Origin: Sanderia malayensis
Lineage: Eukaryota; Cnidaria; Scyphozoa; Semaeostomeae; Pelagiidae
DNA: 64,000 nucleotides
Reading direction: 5' to 3'
NCBI GenBank assembly: GCA_013076295.1
Contig: RQOL01000718.1
Span: forward strand, 2,232,001 to 2,296,000
Shown: positions 56,955 to 64,000 of the stretch, piece by piece
Layout: each line of letters starts with the position of its first letter
Position numbering within the stretch: the stretch's first letter is position 1
Translations under genes and position numbers: made by a program
Notes under the pieces: model-generated
What the model saw: only the letters and a program-made list of their open reading frames with translations
The model's database searches: none
Told to the model about the DNA's origin: nothing

Positions 56955-59668
56955 GGAGATCGCTGTATACGTCGCATCGTTCTATTCACTCGTCTTTTGT
57001 TCACCTGTTCAACAGCCATACATTCGTACACGTCTCGTTGTTGTGTTGTGTGTGTGTGTAGGTGATTGGTCGAAAGCGAGGCTATTATTCTATTGTTATC
57101 AATGGAAGGTGTGGCATGTAGTCATGTCTGTTTCTGTGTGATCTATTGTCACTGCTGTTGTGGAAAAGATGTCACAATTGATAATGGGTTTCCATGTGCC
57201 ACGATTTCCAACTAATATGTCTCCGAGCTTTAAGATTCGGTTTAAAACGAAGGGATATTCGCAGCATAATTCCTTCTTTTGATTTTCCAACGTCTCAACC
57301 TATTACGAATTGGCAATGAGTGAAACACGCATTGAAGTGATGAAGGCAGTCTTACAAAGCATTTTCCAACACCTAAGCATGATGTGTCGAAAAATATATT
57401 CAGATTATTTGTCGGATCAGGCTGGGCTACAGTCGATTTCAAGTTACAAGCACGCATGATAAAGTCCTCATTAATATTCATGCGTTAATGGCGGGAAAAT
57501 AAATCACAAAGCAACCATGCCTTCAAATTCTTCAATGCCTGTAAAAAGGCACGTACACTTTAATACAATGCCCAAGAATGCAGTTTTGCTCAGAGACTTG
57601 TACTTAATAGAAACAATACACTCGTTACCGCACTAAGCGTGGAAAAACCCATGGTTCCACCAACAAAGGGCGTGGCATTACAGCGATTTTATCAACAGAA
57701 GCGATGCCGAATAAACCAACCACTCCCTATCTACTAATTTGTGTTTTTTGAAATCCTATCTTTACTAAACTCAAACGAAGCTGATTTTGGAACTAGAGAG
57801 CTGGTAGAAATTGTCCCAAATATCTTTGATATTTGGATCCTTCAAACAATAAGATCCAGAGAGGGGCAAAAGGGTTAACTACTCGTTCAAGTAATAGTTG
57901 AAGTGGAAATTGTACTTTTCAAGAGAAGGAATAGAATCAGGAGTGAGCAAACGGATGCTACAAACAATGGCATTCGATTGACAATGAGATCATTCTACTG
58001 GTCCACGTTGCCGATAAAGAGTTTACGCTTCATGGTTTTCTCGCTCTGCATGTCTTCACCCTAGAAAGCCTTGTCACCGGTTTTATAATCTTTTGTCTGG
58101 CAAAAACAAAGGACATCTGTTCATTGTTGAAGAATAGCTATGAAGTTACGAAATTGCACTTTCCCGATGCCAAAATTCGAGGCATTTTTCGTGGGGAAAA
58201 GGCCCCATTCATACCCTGAGAGACAAGCAGTGGGGACAGATGCCTTGTCGTGGTAACACGCATGTTACCACTCAGACTTTTCGATGCAATGTGCAGTGAT
58301 GAACATAACGATGTGATTTCTTTAGAACAAATAAAAAACGTGGCTCATAAGCCTATTTACCAATCCACACAATGTATGAAGCCAAAACTTGAAAATAGCA
58401 CGTGGGAAGAGACGTTCTCTACCCCCATGCCTAGCATGGACTATATGTCCAACGTGTGCATTTAACAGCCATGCATCCAGCCTTGTAACATGTGGATCTA
58501 TTAGAGCGATTTGAATAGCTAAAGCAAGATCACATTGGCCTAAAACACATGTCGTTTGCTTGCTCGCCTCCCCATGCCGCCATAGATATTAGGGCGTGGT
58601 ACCGTACCCTTGTACCCTTATCAACAACTCTAATGCCTTCATCTTAGCCTCTAATCATATAACAGCTGTTTCCATTGACCGGGATCCATGGAATAAAGCT
58701 CTATTCAAGTAACATGATCCACTGACTCGGATAAAGTTATTGCGTTTCATAAAACTGCCTCACTTCGACAGAGTTAGCTGAAACTCGAATAAGTTAAGAA
58801 CAAAGCATGAGAATGCATTCAGCAAATCCAATCGAGTTTTCCGACATTAACAACAAGGTGCCGGCCGTTAAATTCATTGATTACGCGCAGAATCTACTCA
58901 CTTCAGAGGTAATGATGCGCTTTTGGGTAAAATATGGCATCGTAACTAGGTATTTAAGGTATGTAAAACTGTATGGCAGCAAATTGAACAATCCAAGCAA
59001 AAGAGAAATATACAATTCCAATATACAAAACAAAGGGAATATTAAATGTGTTGTCTCAAATGCACAAAATAGACAAAATTTGGAATTCTTTTAGAAATGA
59101 AGCACGTCTGGCATTGCAGGTATTGTAGAAATACCTCATTGTTCCACAATTCGGTGAAATAAATTCAGTAATAATAATCATCATGATTGACGGCTGAAGA
59201 AAACTAGCTACAATTCAACTTGAAAAACTTTGCTAACAGGAGTTGACAATTTAAAAGTGGTAGAGATGTAGCATTTATAGAGGTATTCAAAACATACAAC
59301 GGCCGCAGGCCCGATCAAACACTCTATGTGAGCCCATAAGTAAAGTAACAATGCTAAAAGTGAATTCTCTCACGAATCATGGTACAAACACGGTTGCTCA
59401 ATCAGAGACTTACAAACTTCATTAATTGGTTCAGCTATCCTCCTGGTTTTCTGAGAAATGGCTCATGGTTAATAAGTGTCTCTAACGTCGCGCGTCAAAT
59501 AATTGTTTTCCTGGTTAATCTGAGTTTGATTTGGTTCTGAAACAGTTTGATTTGATTGTTTGGAAAAAGATTCTTCTAATAATCAATTTAAAAAGGAACC
59601 AGCTGCCAAGTTCGTTATAAAAGGTTGTGCAGACAAGAAACTGTAAAATTAAATACTCGTAGTAAATA

Positions 59669-59853
59669 TAGTCAACTCTGTCTAATTCGAACACCCTGGG
59701 GAAGCGTGAAAATGTTCGAATTACAAAAATTTCGAATTATAGAGGTTTGTTTTATAAGAGTTGGTTCATTAGTGATCCTTGAAGGGACAGAAAATTTCGT
59801 TCCAATTAGATAGAGTTCGAATAACACGAGTTCGAACTATGCCGATTTGACTA
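59669..59853. mobile_element. Tc1/mariner-type MITE, TA target duplication
   Basis: The ends TAGTCAACTC...AATTCGAAC and the reverse complement of GTTCGAACTATG...TTTGACTA form inverted repeats of about 24 bp with several mismatches. TA dinucleotides flank both sides (59667-59668 and 59854-59855). The 185-bp length and lack of coding frame fit a pogo/mariner-derived MITE. Confidence 0.65.
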
Positions 59854-60967
59854 TAAGTCTGAGTTTATAATTGAATAAGTTCATATGGGATAACTTTAAC
59901 GAACAAACATGTGAAACACAACCAAATGCAACCAATTACCAAGCATGGATTTCAAATTTCCATTTCGAACATTACTGCCTATTTTAACAAGGTTTTGTGA
60001 TTGAATTGAATGTGGATGGCTGGCAATCGGCCAATCATCCATTCACCTAAAACAAACTCAAGAATTTCCATGACTTAAAGAATGCTGCACAGCATATCTG
60101 CCCTTGCTTCCTCGCAGCGACCATAGTACTGAGCAAATGATCTCCAAAGCAGTAAAAATCATGCTGTCACGTGATAGTCGAAAATTTGATTGGGTCAGTG
60201 GGGGATTGAGATGGTGCCAGCGGCGTCATTTGACAGCGGTTTCATTTAACACGAAATCACGCGGGGTGAAATTTCAAGTTACCTGTCCTCGAGTAGACAG
60301 TTGGAGATTGATGGCGGCAAGTTGGTTAAGTCAGAGGGGTTCTTTATTTCAAGATTCCGTTTTGCCAATTTCATTGTCCATGAATCATTTCCGATAATAC
60401 TATTAAAATGCACTATGAGAAACAAACCATGCGCAGGTCATTGGATAAATTACAGATTAAATCTACCCGCTACAAAATAATTAGAGTAACAGCATGCATT
60501 GTGATGTAATACAACATGGCAAAAATAAAAAGAGACACAAACGTATTTTTTGTTCGTTGTTTGAAATCAATTATGATGATTCGTGATTCATCTCTTAAAT
60601 AGAAGAATAACAAATCTTGGAAAAGAATGCGTCGCTCCATCCGCAATCGGGGATGGGTAGGGGAAGGCGCTCTTAAACATTTGAGTAGTGGCCGAAATGG
60701 ATGCATTTTTTCATTGTACCTAAAAATGCGCATGTTTTTAAAACGTTTTTCCCAAAAATATGTTTTTCAATAAATTCACCGGAGATTGGGTGTGTTTTTA
60801 CTAAATTTACGCAAGATTGGTTTAACTTGCTTGAGTTTCAATATTTATGGATGGGTTTAAAAATATACAATTACCTATCGATTTGTGAGAAGAATATTCC
60901 ACACAGCCCGCAAACCCCGTAGAAAGAAAGGGCTAAGTGACCTTCCGGATGAACAATATTCAACCAG

Positions 60968-61015
60968 TATGGTATAGTATGGTATATTATGGTATGGTAT
61001 AGTATATACTATGGT
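60968..61015. repeat. (TATGG)n microsatellite
   Basis: Imperfect GTATGGTATA repeats, including a short palindromic AGTATATACT core. Confidence 0.85.
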
Positions 61016-61230
61016 TTATATTGTCATGAAACTTTTGATGTCATTCTCGCGATGTCTAATTAAAGCAAAAGAATACACATTTGTTGCTCGCGTACTGATT
61101 GACGTAGTGCCAAACCTTCAGAAATTCTTATCAATAAATCTGTTAATTAGTTTAAATTAGTTTATTGTGGTTTCCATCCATAGTTGTGTTTGAAATCGAC
61201 CTTGTATAGAAACAAAAGAAAGACTAAACC

Positions 61231-61250
61231 AGTCACGTGTTCACGTGACT
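61231..61250. promoter_or_regulatory. Double E-box palindrome, candidate enhancer site
   Basis: AGTCACGTG, two bases, then CACGTGACT: a perfect 9-bp inverted repeat giving two CACGTG E-boxes 11 bp apart. ATCAATC/TAATCA/GATTAATTA homeodomain-like sites follow to about 61312. It lies about 4.4 kb upstream of the bHLH start codon. Function is inferred only. Confidence 0.4.
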
Positions 61251-63557
61251 TGATAATCATCAATCGAGTAATCAATCATTGATTAATTATTGTTCTTTCA
61301 ATCGAAAAGCTTTTCGTTTGTTTGGAGTCATCCTCGCTGTCTCGCCCGTGCAATCAAAACACATTATGCTCATCATAATCATTGGTCAATATTTAATGAC
61401 GTAATGATTACAAATCATAACAGTATTTGCATTCGATAATTCTCTTTCAAGCACTTCATTTTGCAATTTTATCCCTTATAATATGTACACTAATATCTTA
61501 TTTTATCGTAAGCACGCTTATTTAAAAGTTGCTAAGGAAAGATTCACCAAGCAAAGGCCTTCAAAACACATTAGGCCAACTTTTTGACTAACCCGTCCAG
61601 GAAACTCCAGGTAAACTCATTCAAACGTAAAAGCTAAAAATTATTCGCATTTGGAAGTGTCAACGTTCTAAAGAATAATTACTAATGCAAGCTAAAGCAA
61701 CTTACCTTTCAGAACTTTCATGTTGAGCTCATTTTGCAGCTTGATGAAGACGAAGAAAGCAGATACTTAGACTCACCTCATTGTGTCCCTGTGATTATGC
61801 TCAAAACATCTCCAATATACAGCAGCCCATTCATTGCAATGAAAATACAGCCACGCCCATCAGCAAATGATAGATATCGAAAATCGAAAATAGGTGCAGA
61901 ATACACAACACATTTGCGTACCAAATGCATTAAATCAGGGCATCTTCGCAGGGACTTCAGCTGTATGGTTGGCTCAATATCTTTATCATGGCAGATTTGA
62001 TTTTCAAACTTTTTTTGAAGCTATCGAAACTTCTGCCCAAGTCCCTAACTTTCCCAAACTGAAGCCTCGTATTCACTTACGCTGGTTGGTCTGTGACGTT
62101 CTCAACCGTTCTTCGTACACGTCATGGCCAGTTTTACACAGTAACGGAGCTCAACTTGGCAAGCTATCGCAGCGAGTAATCTGAGCAGAATCGAAAGGCG
62201 CTCAATAGATTTAGCTTATTAATCCCCATGATGGAATTTGCGCACGCTTTTATCATGCTGCAGAGAGAAGAACGAATGATTCATTCAAAGCAATGCGTTC
62301 TCCTTACATCTATCAAGATGATTTGATGCGAAGCCATTACACTGCACCATATAATTCGAAGCCATTGCACTGTAAACCGTGTAAAGGCTTCACCAACCCA
62401 TCTTCACTGTAAGGCCACAAAAAGGCAACTGTTAGCAGGGATACTATTAAATTATTCGAGACTTTCTGATCTCATGTGTAAAGAAAATCTTTCGCACGCG
62501 TCCTAGATTAGATCAATCATACCAACGAGGTCGCACATTAATTAATCAAAGAACAACCACCCTAATGACTAGCCCGAAGATTATGAGATATTAAACATGG
62601 ATGTCGCCATATCGCTTGCAAAAGATATAAATAAATATATTTCCCTATCCAACATCATCGAAGCGAGACAAGGATATTTCGGATTAGTATCGAAATCGAT
62701 CTTGTAAATTCATAAAACCAGATAGCATTTTAGATTTCCTGGGATTACATCAAAATAAACAATACAGAACAGTTGCGCAATAACGCATGTATCCATTTCC
62801 ACGCGTTTGTCACAGGATTGACTCATAAGTCAATAGAAGCGCTTGTGAACCAGATAAATGTGCCGCTATGCTAAGCTTGTTGTTAACGATCGTAACAGCA
62901 TGTTACTAGTTGAATCCTCAATTGTCTTCAGCTCGGAATGGAGACGTCTTAAGATAAGATAATCCACGCGCATTCTTCGTGTGACCAATGTTAATTGATA
63001 ATTGTAACAAACGCAAGTTCAGCAGATTAGGGTGGGAGGGAGAGAGAACAAGCAACTGTGCACGATATTCAAAGGAAAAGACCCTTTCTACTTCAAATTT
63101 AAACAGAAAACTCCCAAGTTATCAATTCAAGAGTCCAGCTTACCCAAACAGCTCAAAGTTGCAGATTAATGTATGAAATATTGTGAAGAGAAATAATGTG
63201 AAAACCTCATTTTAATGGTAATATTACTCAATAAAAAACATATATACATGGACTATTAATCAAGCGGCGTATGTAGGAAATTAATAAACAATTGTACATT
63301 TGATCTGGCAATTAAATAGGCAATAGAAGTTGTGCCAGATTTGTGACATCATCAAGGGGACCTCGAGTCGGCACACAAGGCTGTATCTTCCTTGTCACAA
63401 GTCTGCACAATCCTTAGATATGTTGGACCACTCATCCCCTGATAGTGATAGAGAATCTCCTTAACCGTATCATATCTAGTGCTAATATGACCACACCCAT
63501 ATCTTAGAACGAGTCTATTTCATGTTTCTTCTAGGAGTGCGAAGCGTAAAAAAGCAC

Positions 63558-63715
63558 TTACTCATCTCTGACGAAAACTCTTGGCCTTGAAAACATCGTG
63601 ATTGCCGTTTCGACTTCCTGCAGTTTCCTCTCGAGAAGCTCCTTTCGCTGTTTGACTCTCAACGTGTCCTTACTCACTGGCAGCGATTGTAATTCTGCAA
63701 GCATCTCCGATTGAG
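63558..63715 (-). CDS. Enkurin-domain protein, last exon (gene continues right)
   Basis: One exon on the minus strand runs from the acceptor TTCTCGCAG (exon from 63715) to an in-frame TAA at 63560-63558. It encodes about 50 residues containing LPVSKDTLRVKQRKELLERK, then EVETAI, FSRPRVFVRDE and the stop. A spaced P-x-x-x-DT, a basic RKELLERKL helix and a terminal SRPRVFV-type motif are what the enkurin domain shows at the very C-terminus of ENKUR/ENKD1-like proteins, which bind microtubules in cilia and centrioles. The bases after the stop also make a possible splice donor (GA/GTAAGT), so a further exon cannot be excluded. The rest lies beyond 64000. Confidence 0.6.
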
Positions 63716-63769
63716 CTGCGAGAACAAAGACAGCTATTTAAGCCTGCATTGTAATCAAACAGTGATCAT

Positions 63770-64000
63770 ATGCACATATAACACGCACGAATATGACATT
63801 AACACGGTATAATGACCACGAGTGTGTTTGTAACACGGTATAATATGCACAAATGTGATAGGAACACGGTATAATGACCACGAGTGTGTTTTAAACACGC
63901 TATAATATGCAAAAATGTGATAGAAACACGGTATAATGACCACGAGTGTGTTTGTAACACGGTATAATATACACAAATGTGATAGGAACACGGTATAATG
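63770..64000. repeat. 62-bp minisatellite in the enkurin gene intron
   Basis: Units start at 63811, 63873 and 63935 (AATGACCACGAGTGTG anchor), exactly 62 bp apart, and the array runs off the window. Each unit has two ACACGGTATAAT half-units, so the array is a higher-order dimer of about 31 bp. Confidence 0.92.

Larger units (their letters stand above)
56955..63557. other. Gene-poor flank between the bHLH and enkurin genes
   Basis: No supported gene was found in 6.6 kb. The short ORFs here lack domains, splice support and coding character. Notable content is an E2F-like TGGCGGGAAAA near 57488-57498, a 185-bp TA-flanked MITE (59669-59853), an ATGGT microsatellite (60968-61015), and a double E-box palindrome with adjacent homeodomain-type TAAT sites (61231-61312). 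A long noncoding upstream flank is common around developmental bHLH genes and may hold enhancers. Confidence 0.5.

Noticed and set aside
61734..62184. Two overlapping plus-strand ORFs of 88 and 96 codons
   Set aside because: No family resemblance and no consistent splice signals; they overlap in different frames as chance ORFs do.

Overview
The window is animal nuclear DNA: AT-rich, with spliced genes using GT-AG introns (one gene has about 42 exons), metazoan-only families (FAM8A1, a CUB/F5-8C receptor, a neuronal-type bHLH), TTAGGG-type repeats and many transposon remnants. A non-bilaterian or other invertebrate, perhaps a cnidarian, fits the gene set; that placement is inference, since no rRNA or mitochondrial marker is present.

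Layout, left to right. A telomere-like satellite (1-458) abuts MED30 (+, 662-1561), which converges on FAM8A1 (-, 3295-1828). An intronless receptor with TSP1, F5/8C and two CUB domains follows (-, 6014-3837). After a gene-poor, repeat-rich stretch lies a 25-exon uncharacterised coiled-coil/EF-hand gene (-, 27295-11672). One of its introns holds a hAT-like element (17917-23877) with a Ty3/gypsy LTR retrotransposon nested inside it (18162-23478). MSH6 (-, 39641-29323) and the intronless SDAD1 (-, 41910-39853) sit in tandem, and SDAD1 is divergent from CAP (+, 42781-45897). A second hAT-like element (46141-48632) carries ten or so copies of the same satellite seen at the left edge. PELP1 (+, 48961-51712) converges on VCPKMT (-, 52947-51918). 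A bHLH gene (-, 56789-54782) and a gene-poor 6.8 kb flank follow. At the right edge is the last exon of an enkurin-domain gene (-, ends at 63558).

SDAD1 and PELP1 both serve 60S ribosome assembly. They and MSH6 each have a CACGTG E-box within about 60 bp of the start codon, and MSH6 also has an E2F-like site, which suggests shared growth or cell-cycle control. The two LTRs differ only by one-base indels, and MSH6 and the 25-exon gene each contain a one-base frame inconsistency, so some apparent frameshifts here may be assembly errors. Exon boundaries were assigned by eye from splice signals, reading-frame continuity and remembered family sequences; no search was run.
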